Assembly (NCBI RefSeq): GCF_900120335.1
Contig: NZ_LT635477.1
Span: forward strand, 806,001-870,000
Direction of reading: 5' to 3'
DNA from: Helicobacter pylori
GTDB lineage: Bacteria; Campylobacterota; Campylobacteria; Campylobacterales; Helicobacteraceae
DNA length: 64,000 bases
Shown: in pieces, positions 57,375 to 64,000 of the stretch
How positions within the stretch are numbered: position 1 is the first letter of the stretch
How the letters are laid out: every line of letters starts with the position of its first letter
Made by a program: the position numbers and the translations under genes
The notes under the pieces: generated by a model
Told to the model about the DNA's origin: nothing
What the model saw: the letters and a program-made list of their open reading frames with translations, nothing else
The model's database searches: none

Positions 57375-57965
57375 TCACTTCACATTTTTCTGTAACACTT
57401 TATCAATCAAGCCATACTCTTTAGCTTCTTTAGCGCTCATGTAAAAATCCCTATCCGTGTCTTTAGCGATTTGCTCCAAACTCTGCCCTGAGTTTTGAGC
57501 CAGAATAGAATTCATCAAACCCTTAAGCCTAAGGATCTCGTTAGAAATGATTTCAATATCGCTCGCTTGCCCTTGAGCCCCCCCTAAAGGCTGGTGGATC
57601 ATAATCCTTGAATGGGGCAGTGAAAAGCGTTTGCCCTTAGCCCCACAGCTTAGTAAAAACGCCCCCATAGAAGCCGCTTGACCGATGCAAATCGTGGAGA
57701 CATCAGGGCGGATAAAATTCATCGTGTCATAAATGCTAAGACCGCTCGTTATCACCCCACCAGGAGAATTGATATACAAGCCAATGTCTTTTTCAGGGTC
57801 TTCGGCTTCCAAAAACAAGAGTTGGGCCACGATAGAAGACGCCACGCTGTCATTGATTTCACCGCTCAATAAAACAATACGATCCTTTAAAAGGCGTGAG
57901 TAAATATCATAACTGCGTTCGCCACGCTCTGTATTTTCTATTACATAAGGAATGTATCCCATCAT
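57375..57965 (-). CDS. clpP: ATP-dependent Clp protease proteolytic subunit
   Basis: Serine protease that works with Clp ATPases. The catalytic Ser is in [18 protein letters not shown] (about residue 99), the His in [15 protein letters not shown] (about 124) and the Asp in [15 protein letters not shown] (about 173). 196 residues from the first of two adjacent ATGs. Next gene upstream is trigger factor, a common order tig-clpP. Confidence 0.97.
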   Translation of the reverse strand: MMGYIPYVIENTERGERSYDIYSRLLKDRIVLLSGEINDSVASSIVAQLLFLEAEDPEKDIGLYINSPGGVITSGLSIYDTMNFIRPDVSTICIGQAASMGAFLLSCGAKGKRFSLPHSRIMIHQPLGGAQGQASDIEIISNEILRLKGLMNSILAQNSGQSLEQIAKDTDRDFYMSAKEAKEYGLIDKVLQKNVK

Positions 57966-57982
57966 TTTTCCCTTTTAATCGT

Positions 57983-59338
57983 TTAACCCACTTGAGTTTT
58001 TTGAGCGTTAGGCCTCATTTTTTCCAAAATTTCTTGCTGTTCTTTAGGCAGGTTTTTATCCAACAAATAAGTCAGCACCCGATCTTCAATCATCGCCATT
58101 TTCACCGCCGCCAACATGTTATTTTTGCGGTATTGTTCAATGAGATTTTCTGGGTTTTGCCCTGTCATCATCGCTTCATAATACAAGGTTTGAAAGACTT
58201 CATTATCATGCACGCCAATCTTTTCTTCCTTCGCTAGAGCGTCAATGACGAAAGTGATTTTCACGCTTTTTGTCGCATCATTCCTAAAACTTTCACGCTT
58301 TTCTTTGGCTTTTTCTTGACTTTCTTGTAAGGATTTGACTTCCTCAGCTTGCATGGAATAAAGAGCGTTCCTAAATAACAAATCCATTTCTTGCTCTATG
58401 ATCGTTTTAGGCAAATCAAAAAAGATTTTTTCGTCTAAATTTTCAATCAATTTTTCTTTCAGCTCTTCATTATAGAGTCTGGCTTTATTTTCTAAAAACA
58501 ACTGCCCTTTAACCCTTTCTTTTAAAAGCTCTAAAGTCGCATTCTCTTCATTGGCTAAGACGATTTTAGCGAGTTCGTCATTGATTTCTAACGCTTCACG
58601 CGCTTGAATCTGGCGCAATTTCACTTTAAAAAGGGCTTCTTTGCCGGCTAAATGCTCTGCGTGGTATCCGCTAGGGAAAGTCAAAGGGAATTCTTTTTCT
58701 TCGCTCGTTTGCATGCCTAAAAGAGCCTTTTCAAAATCTTCTAGCATTTGCTTACTACCTAAAATCAAACTGAAATTCTCAGCCTTGCCCCCTTCAAAAG
58801 GCGCATTGTCTATAAAGCCTTCAAAATCAATCGTCAATTTATCGTCGTTTTGTGCTTTTCTTTGAGCGTCAGCATCCACAAATTTCGCGTAATCTTTAGC
58901 GAGCTGTTTCAAACGCTCATTAATTTTTTCTTCATTTGGAACTTCCACTCCCACGCTAGGCACACACTCTTTGATCTTGTCTAAAACAATCGTGGGTTTT
59001 AAGCCGATGTCCGCTTCTATTTCAAAATGCGTGTCTTTTTTTTCAAATTTAGTGAAATTGGGGCTACCGATGAGATCCTTAGTTTCAATCCCTAATTCTT
59101 TAAGAGCGTTTTTTAAAACCTCTTGAATCATCTCTTCTTGAGCGTCTTGTTCAATTTGGGCTTGATAACGGGTTTTCACTAAACTAAGGGGGACTTTACC
59201 TCTTCTAAAGCCATCAATTTTAACTTTTTGGGCGATTTTTTGAGCGATTTTATCATAACGCTTTTCTAAATCTTCAACAGAAGGTTTAGCGCTCAAATGG
59301 GCGTTAGCGGTGTCAATCTTTTTCACTTCAAGATTCAT
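57983..59338 (-). CDS. tig: Trigger factor
   Basis: Ribosome-bound chaperone that meets nascent chains. The N-terminal ribosome-binding part has the signature region DGFRRGKVPLSLVKTRY (residues of about 42-58). An FKBP-type PPIase domain follows (about 150-240; KLTIDFEGFIDNAPFEGGKA), then the helical arms. Length 451 is normal for H. pylori. It is the first gene of the tig-clpP-def-comM run. Confidence 0.95.
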   Translation of the reverse strand: MNLEVKKIDTANAHLSAKPSVEDLEKRYDKIAQKIAQKVKIDGFRRGKVPLSLVKTRYQAQIEQDAQEEMIQEVLKNALKELGIETKDLIGSPNFTKFEKKDTHFEIEADIGLKPTIVLDKIKECVPSVGVEVPNEEKINERLKQLAKDYAKFVDADAQRKAQNDDKLTIDFEGFIDNAPFEGGKAENFSLILGSKQMLEDFEKALLGMQTSEEKEFPLTFPSGYHAEHLAGKEALFKVKLRQIQAREALEINDELAKIVLANEENATLELLKERVKGQLFLENKARLYNEELKEKLIENLDEKIFFDLPKTIIEQEMDLLFRNALYSMQAEEVKSLQESQEKAKEKRESFRNDATKSVKITFVIDALAKEEKIGVHDNEVFQTLYYEAMMTGQNPENLIEQYRKNNMLAAVKMAMIEDRVLTYLLDKNLPKEQQEILEKMRPNAQKTQVG

Positions 59339-59450
59339 TTCTTTCCTTAATGGTTAAAAAATTAAAGTTTTATAGTCATTATAGCTTAATTTGTTTTAAT
59401 TCCGGTTGATAAAAAGCGGTTTTAATTCTAGTTTTCAAAAATTGAAAAAA

Positions 59451-60287
59451 CTAAAAATCATAAGTTGAAGTGAGATAGACAGAAATATTACGCTTGAAAT
59501 GAAGGGTGTATAAAGGGGTTTTAAAATAATCATTGGTTAAAAAAGGGATGCGCGCGCCAAATTCTATCGCCCAATTCTTGTACCTTGAAAAGCGGTAGCG
59601 ATACCCCACATTCAGCATCACTTGAAACATGTTAGGGTGGTAAGTATTTAGAGAGTCTTTAGCCCACTTTTTAAAAATCTTTGTTTCATAAAACCAGGTT
59701 TCTCCCACGAGATTCACCCCTAAAATCAGCGTCCCGAAAGCGCGTTTGTATAAAAAGTCAGCCCCCACGCCATAAAAAATAGCGTTAATAAAAGTCTCTT
59801 TTCTTTGCAATTTTTCTCTATAGCTTTTAGGGATCTGCGAACTCTCCCTCAAGCTATCGCCTAAAACGCCTTTATTTTTAAGAAAAAACCCATAAGCGTA
59901 ATCCAAAAAAGCGTAATAACGAAACCCGTAGCGTTCTTTTTTAGGAAAAAAATGTTTGTAGCCATAAATCAAACTGACTTCAGCAAAAGGAATGTCTCGG
60001 TATTTTGAATGGTTTTCAAATTTTTCCCTACTCTGTAGCCATGACATTTGCACCACGCTTGTGCCGTAATAATGGGAGCTTTTGTCTATATTAAAAGGTT
60101 TTCTTTTGGGCTTTTTAGACGCAGTAAAACATGGGGGGTGGGTTTTACCCCTTAAACACTTCTTGGCTAAAAACCGCTGATACCCTAGATCTTCTTCTTT
60201 GGCGATCGTATAAGTAACCAAATCATCAGCCCTTAAATACACGCTCAAAAAGAACGCTAAAAACCCCTTTTTAAGCAGTTTGTTCAA
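59451..60287 (-). CDS. horG: Hor-family outer membrane protein (HorG-like)
   Basis: A 278-residue outer membrane barrel protein. Residues 1-20 are a signal peptide (LAFFLSVYLRADDL). The C-terminal part shows alternating strands with aromatic residues (YRYRFSRYKNWAIEFGARIP, then a series ending YLTSTYDF). It matches the Hor-family plan; HorG is recalled from its position next to hpaA. Two Cys lie near the N-terminus. It is 21 bases downstream of hpaA on the same strand. Confidence 0.75.
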   Translation of the reverse strand: MNKLLKKGFLAFFLSVYLRADDLVTYTIAKEEDLGYQRFLAKKCLRGKTHPPCFTASKKPKRKPFNIDKSSHYYGTSVVQMSWLQSREKFENHSKYRDIPFAEVSLIYGYKHFFPKKERYGFRYYAFLDYAYGFFLKNKGVLGDSLRESSQIPKSYREKLQRKETFINAIFYGVGADFLYKRAFGTLILGVNLVGETWFYETKIFKKWAKDSLNTYHPNMFQVMLNVGYRYRFSRYKNWAIEFGARIPFLTNDYFKTPLYTLHFKRNISVYLTSTYDF

Positions 60288-60308
60288 GCGTTCTTTTCTT
60301 ATTTGTTT

Positions 60309-61091
60309 TTATCGGTTTCTCTTGTTTTTCAATTCCTTGGCGTCTTTTTGATAAGATTCTAAATTCCTTTGAGTGAGTTTCTTATCCATTTCTTGCATGA
60401 TACTTGCAAAAATCTTATTCAAAGCGCTCTTGATCGCATCATTAGAATTATCCGTCCCCTTAACCATAGTGCTAACTAACCCTCCGCTATGGCTTGAATG
60501 GGTGGTTTTTAAGAACTTTTCTTGAATGTCTAACTCACTCAAATCCATCGTAAAGGAATCTAAAGATTCCCCACTCATAGGCTCTAGTATGGTAACCTTG
60601 ACAAAACCGGCGGGGATTAAAACCCCTTCCATTTTATCCAAACCGGTAGAGAATAATAACCCGGGTTCTGATTTTTTCTGTATGGTTCTTTTAGGATCGG
60701 GGCGTAAAACAATTTCGCCATTCATAGCGACAGCCAAATACCCTTCTTTTTTTTGCGCAAAAGAAAAATCGTCTTTATCGCTGCTATCCACATTGATAAC
60801 CTTGTAGCCCTGATTTTGCAAGATCTCTTCAACTTTAAGCGTGGTTTGATTCTTGAATTTATTTTCATACTCTTTAGCAATATTATCGCTGTATTGGAAA
60901 GCTGGCTTTAAAAGTAAAATCTTTTCATCTAACGCTTGAACTTTCTCGCTAGCTGGATGGTAATTCAATTTCAAAGCGACTTCATTGGTTTCAATAATAT
61001 GCGGGCTACACCCCACTAATAAAGCCACCACACTCGCGCCTAAAAGGTATTTTTTCCATGCAAAATCCTTAAAATGACCATTTGTTTTCAT
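60309..61091 (-). CDS. hpaA: HpaA lipoprotein (neuraminyllactose-binding hemagglutinin)
   Basis: The H. pylori surface/flagellar-sheath lipoprotein, a vaccine-candidate antigen needed for colonisation. Lipobox [10 protein letters not shown] places Cys at about residue 28. The motif PKRTIQKK (about residues 133-140) is the reported sialic-acid-binding sequence. Length 260 matches. C-terminal Lys/Glu tail ([17 protein letters not shown]) is as in HpaA. Co-oriented with horG. Confidence 0.97.
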   Translation of the reverse strand: MKTNGHFKDFAWKKYLLGASVVALLVGCSPHIIETNEVALKLNYHPASEKVQALDEKILLLKPAFQYSDNIAKEYENKFKNQTTLKVEEILQNQGYKVINVDSSDKDDFSFAQKKEGYLAVAMNGEIVLRPDPKRTIQKKSEPGLLFSTGLDKMEGVLIPAGFVKVTILEPMSGESLDSFTMDLSELDIQEKFLKTTHSSHSGGLVSTMVKGTDNSNDAIKSALNKIFASIMQEMDKKLTQRNLESYQKDAKELKNKRNR

Positions 61092-61209
61092 CGTTCTATC
61101 CTTGATTGTAATATTTCAGACTTCTATAACAACAAACCCGAAGCAACCAACACGCTTTTGTTGTCAAAATGTTATTTTACCCTAACATCTTTAGATTATT
61201 AGTTTTTTT

Positions 61210-61686
61210 CTATTTTTTAGCGTTATAATCCCCGCTTTTGCCTCCACTCTTATGCTCTAACATCACACCGCTAATTGTCATGCTCTTATCAATGGATTTC
61301 ACCATGTCATAAATGGTTAAAAGCCCTACGCTCACACTCATTAGCGCTTCCATTTCCACGCCCGTTTTAGCTTGAGTTTTGACTCTGGCATAGAGTTTAA
61401 AACTGCAAGTCTCTTTTTCTTCTAAAATGTCAATATCCACCCCATTGAGCATGATTGGATGGCACATGGGAATAAGCTCGCTTGTCTTTTTAGCCGCCAT
61501 GATCCCAGCAATAATAGCAGTTTGTAACACCGGACCCTTTTTAACGCCATGATTGATAATAGCGTCATAAGCCTCTTTATTCATGCTGATACGACCGCTT
61601 GCGAGAGCGATTCTTTCGGTGGTTTCTTTATCCCCTATATCCACCATTTTAGGCTGATTTTCTTCGTTCAAATGAGTGAGTGGCAT
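61210..61686 (-). CDS. moaC: Cyclic pyranopterin monophosphate synthase MoaC
   Basis: Second step of molybdenum-cofactor synthesis, making cyclic pyranopterin monophosphate. The motifs [35 protein letters not shown] and [20 protein letters not shown] are the MoaC signature. 158 residues. Order moaD-moaE-mogA-moaC in transcription direction. Confidence 0.96.
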   Translation of the reverse strand: MPLTHLNEENQPKMVDIGDKETTERIALASGRISMNKEAYDAIINHGVKKGPVLQTAIIAGIMAAKKTSELIPMCHPIMLNGVDIDILEEKETCSFKLYARVKTQAKTGVEMEALMSVSVGLLTIYDMVKSIDKSMTISGVMLEHKSGGKSGDYNAKK

Positions 61687-61695
61687 TTTTTTATC

Positions 61696-62226
61696 CTATT
61701 GTTTGGGGCGAAACGCTTGAATGTTTTTTTCATTCACTTGCATGTAATTCCCTAAAATCAAATCCACGCAATAAGGAACCGCCGGAAAAACCGCTTCTAA
61801 ACACTCTCTAATGCTTTTTGGCTTCCCAGGAAGATTAATAATCAAACTCTTATTCCTAATGCCAGCGCTCTGGCGCGATAGAATCGCTGTAGGCACATAT
61901 TTTAAGCTAGTCATTCGCATAAGCTCTCCAAAACCAGGAAGCATTTTTTGGCACACCTTTTCTGTGGCTTCTGGGGTTATATCTCTTAAAGCAGGGCCTG
62001 TGCCTCCTGTAGTAACGACTAGATCGCATTGGTATTCATCGCACATTTTAATGAGCGATTTTTCAATCAAGTCCCTTTCATCAGCGACGATTTCATAATG
62101 AAATTCTAAAGGATTGAGCAGATATTCGCTCAACACTTCTTGTATCGCCTTGCCGCTTAAATCTTCATAAACCCCTTTTGACGCCCTATCGCTCGCGCTC
62201 AAAACGCCTATATGAATCGTTTGCAC
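61696..62226 (-). CDS. mogA: Molybdopterin adenylyltransferase MogA
   Basis: Adenylates molybdopterin to prepare for Mo insertion. The MoCF-biosynthesis motif DLVVTTGGTGPALRDITPEA (about residues 68-87) and INLPGKPKSIRECLEAVFPA are characteristic. Length 176 is near normal. It starts 12 bases after moaE. Confidence 0.94.
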   Translation of the reverse strand: MQTIHIGVLSASDRASKGVYEDLSGKAIQEVLSEYLLNPLEFHYEIVADERDLIEKSLIKMCDEYQCDLVVTTGGTGPALRDITPEATEKVCQKMLPGFGELMRMTSLKYVPTAILSRQSAGIRNKSLIINLPGKPKSIRECLEAVFPAVPYCVDLILGNYMQVNEKNIQAFRPKQ

Positions 62227-62238
62227 TTTAACTCCTTT

Positions 62239-62676
62239 TTAAGCTAAAAGCCCGCTCCCTTTTAAAAGGTGGCTTCTTTCTTTGGCATAGATGCGTTCAT
62301 TATTGATCAAATCGTATTTCCAAATAGGGGCGTTACGCTTGAAATCTTCAATAAAATTTTCGTATAGTTCTAAGGCATTTTTTCTATTCTTTCCCATTAA
62401 AACGCATAAAAATGAGCTTTGCCCTATCAAAACATCGCCCACGCTGTGCGCCATTTTTAACACCACGCCCAAGTCTTTAGCCTTATGGCGCCATTTTTCA
62501 AACCAAGTCTTTAACAACGCTTCATAAATATCAAAACTCAAGCCTTGAATGTTACCCTCTTCCCTCACAATCCCCACAAACACACAAAACGCTCCAAAGT
62601 TTTTCATGCGAGCTTCCTCTTGGTAGGTTTTCAAAAGCTCGCTAGTATCCAATGCCCCTTGAATGATTTTTAACAC
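62239..62676 (-). CDS. moaE: Molybdopterin synthase large subunit MoaE
   Basis: Catalytic subunit that adds two sulfurs to the pyranopterin with MoaD. The segments GAFCVFVGIVREE, LSFDIYEALLKTWFEKWRHK, MAHSVGDVLIGQSSFLCVLM and KNAPIWKYD-like RNAPIWKYDLI with its Lys are the MoaE pattern. 145 residues. Starts immediately after moaD (adjacent bases), so the two subunits are translated together. Confidence 0.93.
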   Translation of the reverse strand: MLKIIQGALDTSELLKTYQEEARMKNFGAFCVFVGIVREEGNIQGLSFDIYEALLKTWFEKWRHKAKDLGVVLKMAHSVGDVLIGQSSFLCVLMGKNRKNALELYENFIEDFKRNAPIWKYDLINNERIYAKERSHLLKGSGLLA

Positions 62677-62901
62677 CTAGCCCCCACAAACCGGTGGCAA
62701 CAAACTGATCACATCGCCATCTTTTAAAGGTGCATCTAAATTGTCTATTAAGTGATCATTAAGGGCTATCGCGCAAACGCCCAACCACTCTTTTAAGCCC
62801 TCTTTTTCTTGTAAAATCGCTCTTAATTCCTTTAAATCACTCGCTTTGACGAAAAAATTTTCTTCTTTTATGGGTCCAAAAAATCGCACTTCCACCATCA
62901 T
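62677..62901 (-). CDS. moaD: Molybdopterin synthase sulfur carrier MoaD
   Basis: Ubiquitin-like sulfur donor of 74 residues ending in the functional GG (ISLLPPVCGG). Beta-grasp pattern with LKELRAILQEKEGLKEWLG and IALNDHLIDNLDAPLKDGD. The C-terminal Gly would be activated by an E1-like enzyme; the MoeB/TcdA-like protein at 9.4 kb is a weak candidate. Confidence 0.93.
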   Translation of the reverse strand: MMVEVRFFGPIKEENFFVKASDLKELRAILQEKEGLKEWLGVCAIALNDHLIDNLDAPLKDGDVISLLPPVCGG

Positions 62902-62973
62902 TTACCCTTATATTTAATCTTTTAAAAGCATGATTTTAATATTTTTAAAACCTCTTTAAAGCGCTCATGGTTT

Positions 62974-63552
62974 TCATAATAAATGCCCCATTTTGAGCTT
63001 TTTGACTTCCAAATACCCTTGATTGTGCTCATTAGCGCACACGATCAAGCTCTCTCTTGTTACCTCAGCGTATTTTTCTAAAGCGGCGATTTTTTTAGGG
63101 TTGTTTGTGAGTAAGCGCATTTTTTTAATACGGTAGTATTCTAAAATTTCACCCGCAACACTATAATCCCTTTCATCGTCTTTAAACCCTATCATTTCAT
63201 TGGCTTGAATGGTATCATAGCCTTTATCCTGTAAAGCGTAGGCATTGACTTTGTTAAATAGCCCTATCCCACGCCCTTCTTGGCGCAAATAAATCACTAG
63301 CCCCCCTTCTTTAGAAATCCTTTCTAACGCCATTTGCAACGCCCCTCCGCAATCGCATTTTTGAGAGCCTAGAGCATCACCCGTTAAGCATTCTGAATGC
63401 AAACGCACTAAAGGGTTTTGAGAAAAATTAGGGGTGAAAATGACTAAATGATCTTTAGAGCCATTAGAACCCTTTTCTCTAAAACACTGGATACAAAACT
63501 CCCCAAATTGAGTGGGTAATTTGGCTTGGTTAGAAACTTCTAATCGTTTCAA
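62974..63552 (-). CDS. ribA: GTP cyclohydrolase II
   Basis: First step of riboflavin synthesis, opening GTP to the 2,5-diamino-pyrimidinone product. Motifs: [20 protein letters not shown] and the zinc site with [11 protein letters not shown], then [20 protein letters not shown] and [20 protein letters not shown]. Length 192 fits the stand-alone enzyme. The run from here to moaC may be one operon. Confidence 0.96.
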   Translation of the reverse strand: MKRLEVSNQAKLPTQFGEFCIQCFREKGSNGSKDHLVIFTPNFSQNPLVRLHSECLTGDALGSQKCDCGGALQMALERISKEGGLVIYLRQEGRGIGLFNKVNAYALQDKGYDTIQANEMIGFKDDERDYSVAGEILEYYRIKKMRLLTNNPKKIAALEKYAEVTRESLIVCANEHNQGYLEVKKLKMGHLL

Positions 63553-63640
63553 GGATACTCCTAAAATTAGTTTTAAAATGCGTCTTTTAAAAAAAGGTAT
63601 TCTATCAAAACTCTTTATAATTTTCTTAAATTTTAAGCTC

Positions 63641-64000
63641 TTAAAATTTGTAAGTCAAATTCAAACCATTGGGGCTTAAACTAGAACGGATTTCATGTTT
63701 ATTATAAATCCCTAAGGCTTCCCCAAGCCCTAAATCCCTAATGATAAAACCGATAGGATCCATAAGGGCGATAGCTAAACGCCCTAAAAATAAAGAGCCA
63801 AACAGCTTGCCTTCGTTGCGTTGGATATAGCGCGTGAGCTGGTAAAACCCTTCCCCTAAAATGGAGCCTAATAAAGGCGTGATCACTAAATCCTGCCAGC
63901 TAGGCACTTCCACAAACGCTTCCAAGCCATATTCCCAAAAAAGCGTGGAAGTGATAAAAGAAAAAAACGCTGAGGCCATCCAGCTAAACCCAGCCATGCG
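63641..64000 (-). CDS. DUF3943-like protein, partial at window edge
   Basis: Only about the C-terminal 120 residues are visible; the frame is open to the window end, so the gene likely starts beyond. The motif [19 protein letters not shown] followed by [16 protein letters not shown] is the DUF3943 signature, a family of unknown-function envelope proteins. It ends with alternating strands ([13 protein letters not shown]), as expected for an outer-membrane-linked protein. The apparent Met at 63997 may be internal. Confidence 0.65.
   Translation of the reverse strand, partial: RMAGFSWMASAFFSFITSTLFWEYGLEAFVEVPSWQDLVITPLLGSILGEGFYQLTRYIQRNEGKLFGSLFLGRLAIALMDPIGFIIRDLGLGEALGIYNKHEIRSSLSPNGLNLTYKF

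Overview
The window is a stretch of a Helicobacter pylori chromosome. The support is low-GC, A-rich coding with poly-A, poly-G and poly-C tracts; the tmRNA tag VNNTDYAPAYAKAA; the adhesin lipoprotein HpaA with its KRTIQKK motif; two Hof-family porins and a Hor-family protein; the CadA metal pump; and a gene order that matches my memory of the H. pylori segment around HP0745-HP0803. Locus names are from memory, not from a search.

Layout. 0-6 kb (+): pseudouridine synthase, fibronectin-III lipoprotein, trmB, ftsE, ftsX and an EnvC-like LytM protein, several of them overlapping. 6-11 kb (+): flagellar filament set flaG-fliD-fliS-fliT-like, then a TcdA/MoeB-like E1 protein, a tiny acidic protein and a nitrilase-fold amidase. 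11-17.5 kb: NhaC-like and MATE transporters (+), RNase Y and 5-formyl-THF cyclo-ligase (-), a lipoprotein and ftsY (+). 17.5-21 kb (-): a YkgJ-type metal-binding protein and a poorly known accessory cluster of glycine-zipper/coiled-coil proteins. 21-38 kb: moaA (-), mobA and flhB (+), amiA, nitronate monooxygenase, tyrS, spoT, rpoZ, pyrH and mqnA (-), then acnB, small secreted proteins and the porin hofE (+). 38.4-44 kb: a secreted helical protein, tmRNA and lolA (-), secA and a LolC/E permease (+). 44-46 kb: porin hofF with a possible leader peptide. 46.1-51.4 kb: two identical inverted copies of an IS607-family element. 51.4-64 kb (-): a coiled-coil protein, an orphan hsdS, cadA, comM, def, clpP, tig, horG, hpaA, moaC-mogA-moaE-moaD, ribA and a partial DUF3943-like gene.

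Two regions stand out. (1) 17.9-20.95 kb looks like a contingency locus. A 24-codon leader ORF with a perfect Shine-Dalgarno carries a G11 tract. At one other tract length (10 G) it would end at a TGA overlapping the next start. That next gene, of about 516 codons, is out of frame by one base near an A7 tract. The last gene is split by one base at an A6 tract. (2) 46125-51373 is a near-perfect inverted repeat with 2403-bp arms and a 443-bp core. Each arm has four overlapping genes: hicB, hicA, an IS607 serine transposase and TnpB. So a toxin-antitoxin pair travels with the transposase and a presumptive RNA-guided nuclease. The TnpB lacks the usual RuvC-II Glu position. Both TnpB 3' ends point into the same core, which holds a tyrosine-recombinase fragment.

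Functional links: FtsEX, the degenerate LytM factor and amidase AmiA could form a septal peptidoglycan-splitting module. The molybdenum-cofactor genes are split between 21-22.7 kb and 61.2-62.9 kb. SecA, LolA, the LolC/E permease, the lipoproteins and the porins together form an envelope-biogenesis theme.
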